Assembly (NCBI GenBank): GCA_041648755.1
Contig: JBAZOJ010000018.1
Span: forward strand, 1-27,145
Reading direction: 5' to 3'
Length of the DNA: 27,145 bases
Source: JBAZOJ01 sp041648755
GTDB taxonomy: Bacteria; Planctomycetota; B143-G9
Below, one piece after another: positions 7,604 to 14,680 of the stretch (its first letter is position 1; each line of letters starts with the position of its first letter). Below the pieces are notes generated by a model. That model was not told the DNA's origin. It was given only the letters and a program-made list of their open reading frames with translations, and searched no databases. Made by a program: the position numbers and the translations under genes.

Positions 7604-8653
7604 ATGGCCCAGAAAGTTCTGATGAAAGGCAACGAAGCCCTGGCGGAGGGCGCCATGCAGGCGGGGATGCGCCACTATTTCGGCTATCCCATTACTCCCC
7701 AGAGCGAAGTTGCTGCCTATCTTTCCAAGCAACTTCCAATCAGGGATGGCGTTTTCCTTCAGGCCGAATCCGAAATCGCCGCCATTAATATGGTCTACGG
7801 CGCCGCCTCTGCAGGCCGCCGGACTATGACTTCATCTTCTTCCCCGGGAATCAGCCTCAAGTTGGAGGGGCTCTCCTACCTCGTCGGTGCGGAGTTGCCC
7901 TGTGTTCTCGCCAACGTCATGCGCGGCGGTCCCGGTCTCGGCAACATTATGCCTTCGCAATCTGACTACTTCCAGGCGGTCAAGGGCGGCGGCCACGGCG
8001 ACTACAAGATTGTCTGCCTCGCCCCCACCTCCTGCCAGGAGATGTTCGACTTCACCGTCAAGGCGTTCAACATCGCCGACAAGTACCGCAACCCGGTGAT
8101 GCTCCTCAGTGACGGCGCGCTCGGCCAGATGATGGAGCCCGTCGAGTTCCCCGATGTCATCCCGATCGACCATGTCGAGAAGCCCTGGGCGCTTACCGGC
8201 TGCAAAGGCCGCGCGCCAAACGTAATCAACTCGCTCTTCCTCGATGAAAGCGGGCTCGAGGATCACAACATCCATCTTCAGAAGAAGTTCGCGCAGATCG
8301 AAAAGAACGAGCTGATCTTCGCGGAGCACTACACGCAGGACGCCGAATACCTGTTCGTCGCCTTCGGCCTTATGTCCCGCATCGCCCATTCCGTGGCGCG
8401 CGCCGCACGGGCGGAAGGCTACAAAGTCGGGCTGCTGGTTCCCAAGACCGTATGGCCTTTCCCGACGCAGCGGATTGCGGAGATATCGGCCCAGGTTAAG
8501 TCGGTGTTCACCTTCGAGATGAATGCCGGCCAGATGGTCGAGGATGTCCGGTTGGCTGTGAACGGCCGCAAGCCGGTTCTCTTCTACGGGCGTATGGGCG
8601 GTGGCATTCCCACTCAGCAGCAGGTCCTGTCGTACTTCAAAGCTCACGTTTAA
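7604..8653 (+). CDS. vorB: 2-oxoacid:ferredoxin oxidoreductase alpha subunit, VorB-like
   Basis: A 349-residue alpha subunit. The N-terminal half holds the pyrimidine-binding fold (YFGYPITPQSEVAAYLSK, then QAESEIAAINMVYGAASAG and MTSSSSPGISLK). ANVMRGGPGLGN and SQSDYFQAVKGGGHGDY follow, and the C-terminal transketolase-like domain includes the 'VPKTVWPFP' segment. The KxNEAxAEGAxxAG opening and the whole layout are closest in my memory to VorB of 3-methyl-2-oxobutanoate:ferredoxin oxidoreductase, rather than pyruvate or 2-oxoglutarate enzymes. KorA-like specificity cannot be excluded from sequence alone. The downstream branched-chain aminotransferase and panB support a 2-oxoisovalerate-type substrate. 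The expected reaction is oxidative decarboxylation of the 2-oxoacid to its acyl-CoA with reduction of ferredoxin. Confidence 0.88.
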   Translation: MAQKVLMKGNEALAEGAMQAGMRHYFGYPITPQSEVAAYLSKQLPIRDGVFLQAESEIAAINMVYGAASAGRRTMTSSSSPGISLKLEGLSYLVGAELPCVLANVMRGGPGLGNIMPSQSDYFQAVKGGGHGDYKIVCLAPTSCQEMFDFTVKAFNIADKYRNPVMLLSDGALGQMMEPVEFPDVIPIDHVEKPWALTGCKGRAPNVINSLFLDESGLEDHNIHLQKKFAQIEKNELIFAEHYTQDAEYLFVAFGLMSRIAHSVARAARAEGYKVGLLVPKTVWPFPTQRIAEISAQVKSVFTFEMNAGQMVEDVRLAVNGRKPVLFYGRMGGGIPTQQQVLSYFKAHV

Positions 8654-8662
8654 GGAGGTCCA

Positions 8663-9430
8663 ATGCCTGACATGCAGAAGGTCTATTCCCTTCCCAGGAG
8701 CTTAAAGGACAGGCCCCACCACTACTGCCCCGGCTGCGGGCACGGCATTGTCCTCTCGATAATCGGCGAACTGATAGACGAGTTCGGCATTCGAGAGAAA
8801 ACTGTCGGCATTGCGCCGGTGGGTTGCTCCGTCCTCCTGTACCAGTACTATGATTTTGATTCCGTTCAGGCCTCGCACGGCCGTGCTCCGGCTGTTGCCA
8901 CCGGCCTCAAGCGGGCCAATCCCGATCTCTTCGTGCTTTCCTACCAGGGTGACGGCGACCTGGCCGCCATCGGAACGGCCGAGTCGATTCACATCGCCAA
9001 TCGCGGAGAGAATATCACCACGATTTTCATCAACAACGCAATATACGGAATGACCGGCGGTCAGATGGCCCCGACCACGCTGATAGGCCAGAAGTCACAG
9101 ACCACGCCCTACGGCCGGAACGCAAAGACCGAAGGCTACCCCATCCGGTTCTGCGAGTTGCTCAACACGCTGGAGGCCCCCTATTTCATCTCCCGCGTTA
9201 CCGTGGCCACCCCGCAGGAGCGTATCAAGGCCAAGCAGGCCATCAAGAAGGGCTTCCAGTACCAACTGGACGGCAAAGGCTACAGCTTCATCGAAGTCCT
9301 GTCTCAGTGTCCCACCAACTGGGGTATGTCGCCCGTGGACTCCATCAAGTGGCTCAAGGACAACATGATCAAGTATTATCCTCTCGGCACTCTCCGTGAC
9401 AGGGGCGCGAGTCCTCAAACTCCGGCTTAA
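8663..9430 (+). CDS. vorA: 2-oxoacid:ferredoxin oxidoreductase beta subunit (thiamine diphosphate binding), VorA-like
   Basis: A 255-residue beta subunit. CPGCGHG at 22-28 gives the usual cluster-proximal cysteines. Cys55 and the following SHGRAPAVATGLK region match the family. The thiamine diphosphate and magnesium motif starts with GDGD at 96-99 and ends with NNAIYGMTGGQ at 124-134. An AGGAGG site precedes the ATG, and the gap to vorB is nine bases, so the two are surely co-translated. The C-terminal ~15 residues (LRDRGASPQTPA) look like an unstructured tail. It works only as a complex with the alpha subunit. Confidence 0.92.
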   Translation: MPDMQKVYSLPRSLKDRPHHYCPGCGHGIVLSIIGELIDEFGIREKTVGIAPVGCSVLLYQYYDFDSVQASHGRAPAVATGLKRANPDLFVLSYQGDGDLAAIGTAESIHIANRGENITTIFINNAIYGMTGGQMAPTTLIGQKSQTTPYGRNAKTEGYPIRFCELLNTLEAPYFISRVTVATPQERIKAKQAIKKGFQYQLDGKGYSFIEVLSQCPTNWGMSPVDSIKWLKDNMIKYYPLGTLRDRGASPQTPA

Positions 9431-9445
9431 GGAAAGAGGTGGCGA

Positions 9446-9997
9446 ATGGCTTTAGGTACAGTTGAACTCATCTTCGCCGGCTTCGGAGGGCAGGGCGTCC
9501 TGCTGATGGGCCGCGTGTTATCGCAAGCCGCCATGAACCGCAATATCTACACGTCTTTCATCCCATCCTACGGGCCTGAAATGCGCGGCGGCACAGCCAA
9601 CTGCAAGGTCGTGGTCTCCGAGGACGAAGTGGGCTCGCCGATCGTCGAGACTCCCGATGTCCTCGTCGCGCTGAATCGGCCTTCGCTTGAGCGTTTTGAA
9701 AAGAGCGTGAAGCCGGGTGGCATAATCATCGTCAATTCGTCCTTGATCCCCGACAAGGTCAAGCGAGCCGACGTGAAGACCTATTATGTCGCCTGCAACG
9801 ATATCGCCCGCGAGGCAGGTTCCGAAAAGGCTGCAAATTTCGCAGCCCTCGGCGGCCTGTTCGCATCGCAGGCCTTTTTCTCTCTGGACGACGCCGAAGC
9901 AGCTATCGAGACCGAGGTCGGCAAGAAGCACGCACAGCTTCTGGAAGTCAATAAGAAGGCTCTGCGCGAGGGATACAAGCAAGTAACACAGTCATAA
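9446..9997 (+). CDS. 2-oxoacid:ferredoxin oxidoreductase gamma subunit
   Basis: A 183-residue gamma subunit. AGFGGQGVLLMGRVL near the N-terminus is the family hallmark, followed by PSYGPEMRGGTANCKVVVS and DVLVALNRPSLERF. This subunit contributes to coenzyme A binding and complex assembly. It completes the delta-alpha-beta-gamma set and sits 15 bases after the beta subunit and 15 bases before ilvE, so all five genes form one tight operon. Confidence 0.92.
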   Translation: MALGTVELIFAGFGGQGVLLMGRVLSQAAMNRNIYTSFIPSYGPEMRGGTANCKVVVSEDEVGSPIVETPDVLVALNRPSLERFEKSVKPGGIIIVNSSLIPDKVKRADVKTYYVACNDIAREAGSEKAANFAALGGLFASQAFFSLDDAEAAIETEVGKKHAQLLEVNKKALREGYKQVTQS

Positions 9998-10012
9998 CTG
10001 TCAGGAGGTCCG

Positions 10013-10894
10013 ATGGGCAACAAGATTTGGTTCAATGGCAAGCTCCTTGAGGAGCAGGAAATCCGTATCTCCCCGTTTGATCACGGCTTCCTGTACGGCG
10101 ACGGAGTCTTCGAGGGAATCCGAGCCTACAACGGCCGCATCTTCAAGTGCTGGGAGCACATCGACCGACTCTACGAATCTGCGCACACACTGATGATAAA
10201 CATCCCGCTTACGCAGAAGGAAATGGCCACGGCCTGCAAGGAAGCCCTGAAGGCAAACAACCTGCGCGATGCCTACATCCGGCTGGTTGTATCGCGCGGC
10301 CCGGGCGATCTCGGCATCGACCCCCGTCGCTGCAAGGGCGCTCCCACAATCTGCATCATCGCAACCGCGCTGGCATTGTATCCTGCTGAGCTTTATCAGA
10401 AGGGCCTGCGTGTCGTCACTTCGAACACGCGCCGCATCCCCGTCGAGAGCTTCAATCCGCGCGTGAAATCCCTGAACTACCTGAACAACATCATGGGCAA
10501 GATCGAAGCCAACAACTACGGCGTTCCCGAGGCCATCATGCTGGGTGAGGGCGGCGTGGTTTGCGAGTGCACTGCCGATAACATCTTCACCATCAAGGAT
10601 GGCAAGGTCGTTACCCCGCCCACCTGGTTGCCCATTCTGAATGGCATCACCCGCTCGACAGTGCTGGATCTCTGCGCGAAGATGGGCATCCCCGCCGCGG
10701 AATGTCCCTTCACTCTCCACGATGTCTACAACGCCGACGAGTTGTTCCTGACCGGTACCGGAGCCGAGCTCATCCCGGTTATCGAGGTCGACGGCCGCAA
10801 GATCAACGACGGAACCCCCGGGCCGATCTTCAAGAAGATCCTCGATGCGTTCCGCGAGTACGCTAACGCCAACGGCGAGCCAATCTACGAATAG
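10013..10894 (+). CDS. ilvE: Branched-chain amino acid aminotransferase (PLP fold type IV)
   Basis: A 293-residue class-IV aminotransferase. FDHGFLYGDGVFEGIRAYNG at 22-41 is the family N-terminal signature. Lys152 in RVKSLNYLNN is the predicted pyridoxal-phosphate lysine, Glu185 in VVCECTADNIF the cofactor-contacting glutamate, and LTGTGAELIPV at 246-256 the phosphate-binding region. It interconverts valine, leucine and isoleucine with their 2-oxoacids. The archaeal-type branched-chain enzymes look like this, but D-amino-acid transaminase or aminodeoxychorismate lyase share the fold, so the assignment rests on length, motifs and context. AGGAGG lies just upstream. Encoding it beside a branched-chain 2-oxoacid oxidoreductase suggests coupled amino acid deamination and decarboxylation, or the reverse. 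Confidence 0.88.
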   Translation: MGNKIWFNGKLLEEQEIRISPFDHGFLYGDGVFEGIRAYNGRIFKCWEHIDRLYESAHTLMINIPLTQKEMATACKEALKANNLRDAYIRLVVSRGPGDLGIDPRRCKGAPTICIIATALALYPAELYQKGLRVVTSNTRRIPVESFNPRVKSLNYLNNIMGKIEANNYGVPEAIMLGEGGVVCECTADNIFTIKDGKVVTPPTWLPILNGITRSTVLDLCAKMGIPAAECPFTLHDVYNADELFLTGTGAELIPVIEVDGRKINDGTPGPIFKKILDAFREYANANGEPIYE

Positions 10895-10931
10895 GCTTTC
10901 CGCTGGAACGCCGACAGCATTCTGACTTCAC

Positions 10932-10964
10932 AACAGGGGTGTCGCTGCCGCGACGCCCCTGTTT
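10932..10964 (+). terminator. Strong hairpin, weak terminator or attenuator between ilvE and panB
   Basis: AACAGGGGTGTCG (10932-10944) pairs with CGACGCCCCTGTT (10951-10963): 13 pairs including one G-T wobble, with a 6-base loop. Only a TTT tail follows. It ends 12 bases before the panB start codon and leaves no room for a separate promoter, so panB depends on read-through or on a promoter upstream of the hairpin. Confidence 0.65.
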
Positions 10965-10975
10965 CTGGAGCTCAT

Positions 10976-11782
10976 ATGACACAGCATAAAAAGCATACGG
11001 TCATCTCCCTTTCCCGGGCTGCGGCCGAAGGCAAGAGGCTCGCGGGAGTCACCGCGTATTCTTTCCCCATGGCTCGCTTCGCCCAATCGGCTGGTATGGA
11101 CCTTATCCTGGTCGGCGACACGGTCGGGATGGTCGAGCTTGGCTACTCCTCCACGCTTCCCGTGACTATGGACGAGATGCTGCATCACTGCCGCGCTGTT
11201 CGCAGAGGCGCTCCGGATACTTTTGTCGTGGGCGATATGCCCTTCGCTTCATTCCAGATTTCCTCCGAGGAAGCTGTACGCAATGCCTGCCGGTTCATCA
11301 AGGAAGGCGGTTGCGATGCAGTGAAGCTGGAATGGTGTGGCTCGGGGACTGACCGGATCCGGGCCATCTCCGAAGCCGGGATCCTTGTAATGGGTCACGT
11401 CGGATTCACCCCGCAGAGGACCGCTCAGCTTGGCGGTTGCAGAATTCAGGGCAGGGCAGGTACGTTGGAGGCGCTTATTGCACAGGCGAAGTCAGTCGAG
11501 GAAGCCGGTGCGTTCTGCATAGTTCTCGAAATGGTTCCCCCCGAGGCTGGAGAGGCCGTAACCAGGGCACTGTCCATTTTCACCATTGGCGTTGGCGCTG
11601 GCCCTGCACCTCGTATGCAGATGATGGTGCTCAACGATCTTCTCGGAATGTTCGACGAGTTTACCCCCAAGTACGTCCGCAAGTATGCCGACATCAAAGG
11701 CGTCGCCACCGACGCGCTCACCCGGTATGTCGAGGACGTCAGGAACGAGAAGTACCCGGGCCCTGAGAATTACTACTCGTAA
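10976..11782 (+). CDS. panB: 3-methyl-2-oxobutanoate hydroxymethyltransferase
   Basis: A 268-residue protein of normal family length. It adds a hydroxymethyl group from methylene-tetrahydrofolate to 2-oxoisovalerate, giving ketopantoate, the first committed step to pantothenate and CoA. VGDTVGM holds metal ligand Asp48, GDMPFASF the second ligand Asp87, KLE at 117-119 the substrate contacts, GHVGFTPQ at 140-147 a conserved loop, LEMVP at 184-188 the catalytic Glu185, and TIGVGAGP at 203-210 the C-terminal signature. GGAG lies six bases before the ATG. It follows the ilvE hairpin directly. Its last 44 bases overlap the end of the convergent mtaB gene. It shares its 2-oxoacid substrate with IlvE and the VOR-like enzyme. 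Confidence 0.95.
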   Translation: MTQHKKHTVISLSRAAAEGKRLAGVTAYSFPMARFAQSAGMDLILVGDTVGMVELGYSSTLPVTMDEMLHHCRAVRRGAPDTFVVGDMPFASFQISSEEAVRNACRFIKEGGCDAVKLEWCGSGTDRIRAISEAGILVMGHVGFTPQRTAQLGGCRIQGRAGTLEALIAQAKSVEEAGAFCIVLEMVPPEAGEAVTRALSIFTIGVGAGPAPRMQMMVLNDLLGMFDEFTPKYVRKYADIKGVATDALTRYVEDVRNEKYPGPENYYS

Positions 11783-13043
11783 GGGGCGCAGCGGGCTCGG
11801 TAAGCTCCACTCCGTCGGCTTCGTACCGGTAGCCTGTCACTCGCAATAGCGTTCTTCCGGGCACCGCAAATCCACCGGAGCGCACGGTCAGGTATTCGCC
11901 GGAGTATCCCTCCCTGTTGGCCGAGGGCTCTGCATCCCCGTCGAAGACCACTTCCAACGGCTTGCCGCCAAGCCGGGCAACGAACTCCCCGCAGTTTGCC
12001 CCTGCCAGTTCCTCCAACGCTGCGACCCGCTCCCGCTTGACGTCGCCGGGGACATCGTCGGTCATCCGGTAAGCCTCGGTTCCGGGCCTTGGTGAATAGC
12101 TGAAGGCGTGTATCCGGTGGAATCCCGCTGCCCTGCAGACGCGCAGCGACTCCCCGAATTGTCTAAGGCCTTCGCCCGGGAAGCCCGTGATGCAGTCCGT
12201 AGTCAGTCCCACACCGTCTATGCGGCGGTGGATTGCCTCGACCCGCGCCAGAAATTCGTCTGAGGTGTAGCGGCGACCCATTGCGCGCAGAATCTCGTCC
12301 GAGCCCGATTGCAGCGGAAGATGAAGATGCGCGCAGAAAATCCCTGCGCCGTCCGCCATGACGTCCAGCAGGTCGTCGGTCAATTGCTGGAGCTCAACCG
12401 AAGAAATCCTGATTCGCGCGCGCGGTCGGGCCTTGATTATCTGCCTGAAGAGCGCGCTGAGCGGCTCCCCCCTGTCCGAGCCCCAACTGCCCAGATTGAT
12501 TCCGGACAGCACGATCTCCGGCACGCAGACCTCGTCCAAGGCCCGTATTTCGCGGATAACATCCTCGGAAGGCCTGCTTGCCGGGGCGCCACGCAGCAGT
12601 CTGACAACGCAATATGAACACGTGTTGTCGCAACCGTCCTGTATCTTGATGAAAGCGCGGCTGTGTTCGCCCGATGTGGAGATGGGAAACCAGTCGCGCG
12701 CGTCATGCTCGTCAGGGAAGAAGTAAGCAAGGGCTTTCCACTTGTCGCGATTGGCAAACACCGCCTCGACCCCGTCGAGTGCCAGCGATTCCGCGTCGCG
12801 CCGGGTCGGGTAGCAGCCTATCAGGACAATGCGCAGGTGGGGGAACTTGGTTCGGAGCGACCTTACCTTTCGGCGCAGCTTGGTCTCGGCGGTCGAGGTC
12901 ACCGAGCAGGTGTTGATGATGCAGATATCGGGGGCGTTGTCCTCTTCACAGGCGGTTGCCCCCCTGCGTTCGAACTCCTCCCGCAGAGATTGCATCTCCA
13001 CCTGGTTGACCTTGCATCCGAACGAGAGGAAGAGCACACGCAT
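11739..13043 (-). CDS. mtaB: tRNA (N6-threonylcarbamoyladenosine 37-C2) methylthiotransferase
   Basis: A 434-residue radical-SAM methylthiotransferase. The N-terminal UPF0004 domain has three cluster cysteines (Cys10 in SFGCKVNQVE, Cys46 in NTCSVT, Cys77 in IGCYPT). The radical-SAM motif is Cys138-xxx-Cys142-xx-Cys145 in DGCDNTCSYC. LHLPLQSGS and TDCITGFPGE are family motifs, and a C-terminal TRAM-like beta domain follows. The FGCKVN opening and the VRLLRG segment after the SAM motif fit MtaB better than MiaB or RimO. It modifies adenosine 37 of tRNAs reading ANN codons. The ATG at 13043 was chosen over a longer frame to 13187 because AGGA lies eight bases upstream and homology starts there. 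The last ~14 codons lie antisense to panB. Confidence 0.93.
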   Translation of the reverse strand: MRVLFLSFGCKVNQVEMQSLREEFERRGATACEEDNAPDICIINTCSVTSTAETKLRRKVRSLRTKFPHLRIVLIGCYPTRRDAESLALDGVEAVFANRDKWKALAYFFPDEHDARDWFPISTSGEHSRAFIKIQDGCDNTCSYCVVRLLRGAPASRPSEDVIREIRALDEVCVPEIVLSGINLGSWGSDRGEPLSALFRQIIKARPRARIRISSVELQQLTDDLLDVMADGAGIFCAHLHLPLQSGSDEILRAMGRRYTSDEFLARVEAIHRRIDGVGLTTDCITGFPGEGLRQFGESLRVCRAAGFHRIHAFSYSPRPGTEAYRMTDDVPGDVKRERVAALEELAGANCGEFVARLGGKPLEVVFDGDAEPSANREGYSGEYLTVRSGGFAVPGRTLLRVTGYRYEADGVELTEPAAPLTSSNSQGPGTSRS

Positions 13044-13126
13044 GTTTTGATTCCTGGGCTGGAACACGACGCTATAATACGTTGTTTTGAACCTGAAGCC
13101 GCTTCGAGCGAATATAAGGGTGTGGA

Positions 13127-13522
13127 ATGGACAACGGAAGGGACTCAAGAGCACGCGAGACTGATCAGCCCGCCGCCCCCGAAACATCCGGGGATTCCAA
13201 GGGCGTACCCCCCGACTCAGGGAAGAGCCCCGTGCAGTCGACGCCTCCGGATCAGCCGGAAAGGCTTACCTTCGCGCAGAAGCTGTTCTTCTTCCTTGTC
13301 ATCGTGTTCGCTCTGTTTCTCCTGTATATGAAGCTGTTCCTTGAGAAGAAGATGAACCAGCGGACCTACGAGCCCGATGCCTATCCTTCCTTCACATACA
13401 ATCCGCCGGAAGGAACCTGGGAAATGCCCCCGGACTACATGGACCCGCACGACCACGGCGATGAGCCCTTTGAACCACCAACGGATACCTATGGACCGGA
13501 AAACCCCGAGGGAGGGGAATAG
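13127..13522 (+). CDS. Small single-pass membrane protein of unknown function
   Basis: A 131-residue protein I do not recognise. Residues 1-46 are hydrophilic and rich in Pro, Ser and Asp. One strong membrane helix spans about 52-72 (KLFFFLVIVFALFLLYMKLF). The C-terminal half is rich in Pro, Tyr, Asp and Glu (PPEG, MPPDYMDPHD, FEPPTDTYGPENP) and looks disordered. By the positive-inside rule the Lys/Arg after the helix (LEKKMNQR) suggest a cytoplasmic tail, but this is not certain. AAGGG six bases before the ATG supports the start. It is divergent from mtaB and first in a unit with the next membrane protein and inositol-phosphate synthase. Confidence 0.65.
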   Translation: MDNGRDSRARETDQPAAPETSGDSKGVPPDSGKSPVQSTPPDQPERLTFAQKLFFFLVIVFALFLLYMKLFLEKKMNQRTYEPDAYPSFTYNPPEGTWEMPPDYMDPHDHGDEPFEPPTDTYGPENPEGGE

Positions 13523-14678
13523 CTCAGCCAGCCTGCCTGTTTTGCGTTCCGCCCGGGCGGACCGCTTCCTGCTCCTGTGTTCCCTGCTTGTCCGCATCCG
13601 CAGAACTGTCAGGTCGTTGCTTGGCCTCGCCGCAGTGGTTGGGGTCCTTCTTCTTCTGCGCTACGCGTTCCTTCCACTCGCTGAATTGCCTGAGATGTTC
13701 CTCATTGCGGCTTTCGCCCTGCTTGCAGCCGCTATCGCTTTCGTCTGGCCGATAGTGCAACTGCAGGTCGAGTCCGAGGCTGACCGCTCGCTGGGCGCGC
13801 AGAGCGTCCTTTCCGCTTACAATTCCCCATCCGCCAAAGCATCATCGCTGTATGAAGCTGTCGTTGCCCGCGCTGAAAGTGTCGGCGGTGCATCGCCGTT
13901 TTCCGCCATAGGGCTCTCTCCGGGGATCTGGTTGCCCCTTGGCGTGTTTGGCGTCATCCTGGGCCTTGCCGGCCTCGTCTATGCGCGAGGCGCCATGACA
14001 GGCCCAGAGGCTCTGCTGGCGCGTCTGGCCCGACAGGCAACATCCACCGGCGAAGCGATTGCCAAGGCTGACCCGGGCGCAAATGCCCCGGTGCCGAAGG
14101 AGTTTCTGCAACTGCTTCAGAAGATTGAAGATGATCTCAAGGCGGGCAGGAAGGCCGAGGCGATGGCGGCCATTGACACAATCCGGCATGCCCTGTCCCC
14201 GTCGGGCACCGAAGGGGCTGCGGACATTGCCAAAGTCCTCAAGGAAGCCGGTATTTCTCCCGATATGGCCGCGCTTCTGGCCGCCGGGAAACTCGGCGAG
14301 GATCCCACAGCCGGCTCGAATGTCAGCGCGAACTCCCTCCAGGAGGCCGCCGCCAATCTCGGCTCAGGCGCACTGGCTGCCTCACTCGCCAAGGCCTCAC
14401 GGGCTCCGGCTGGCACGGCGGAGCAGTGGCGCGCGATCTATGCCGCAAGCCTCGTTGCCAGGCAGATAATAGAACTCGACGAACTTCGCCGGAAACTCGA
14501 TGACCGGATGAGGACAAGTGCGAACGGAAACGCTCAGCCGTCTCCGTCCGGAAGCGTTGTCAGCACCGGCGGCAAGCCCATCGAGATTACTGGCGATCTG
14601 CGGGAAGCCGCCCTCTCCAGCCGTTATCCCATCCAGTATCGCGCACTCCTCATCAAGTACTTTGCACCTCAGGAATGA
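13491..14678 (+). CDS. Multi-pass membrane protein of unknown function
   Basis: About 395 residues, unrecognised. Three hydrophobic segments are visible: LLGLAAVVGVLLLLRYAFL, MFLIAAFALLAAAIAFVW and, further on, WLPLGVFGVILGLAGLVYA. The remaining ~240 residues are Ala-rich, helical and hydrophilic (for example LQLLQKIEDDLKAGRKAEAM). The start is uncertain. The frame is open from an ATG at 13377 that lies wholly inside the previous gene, and residues before the first helix read like a shadow frame. I give the ATG at 13491, but TTG at 13542, after the GGGAGGGG at 13510-13517, is a fair rival. It ends in an ATGA overlap with an ATG of the inositol-phosphate synthase frame, so the two are probably translationally coupled. 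Confidence 0.6.
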   Translation: MDRKTPREGNSSASLPVLRSARADRFLLLCSLLVRIRRTVRSLLGLAAVVGVLLLLRYAFLPLAELPEMFLIAAFALLAAAIAFVWPIVQLQVESEADRSLGAQSVLSAYNSPSAKASSLYEAVVARAESVGGASPFSAIGLSPGIWLPLGVFGVILGLAGLVYARGAMTGPEALLARLARQATSTGEAIAKADPGANAPVPKEFLQLLQKIEDDLKAGRKAEAMAAIDTIRHALSPSGTEGAADIAKVLKEAGISPDMAALLAAGKLGEDPTAGSNVSANSLQEAAANLGSGALAASLAKASRAPAGTAEQWRAIYAASLVARQIIELDELRRKLDDRMRTSANGNAQPSPSGSVVSTGGKPIEITGDLREAALSSRYPIQYRALLIKYFAPQE

Positions 14679-14680
14679 AA

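Noticed and set aside
7832..8647. Minus-strand frame (271 codons) opposite vorB
   Set aside because: A shadow of a strongly conserved gene; its composition is atypical, with no domain signal.
13073..13078. TATAAT on the plus strand before the small membrane protein gene
   Set aside because: No acceptable -35 element at 16-18 bases; the nearest TTGATT is 20 bases away. It may still be a promoter, but I cannot support it.
13044..13187. 48-codon N-terminal extension of mtaB
   Set aside because: Family homology begins at the inner ATG, which has an AGGA site, and the extension would overlap the divergent gene.
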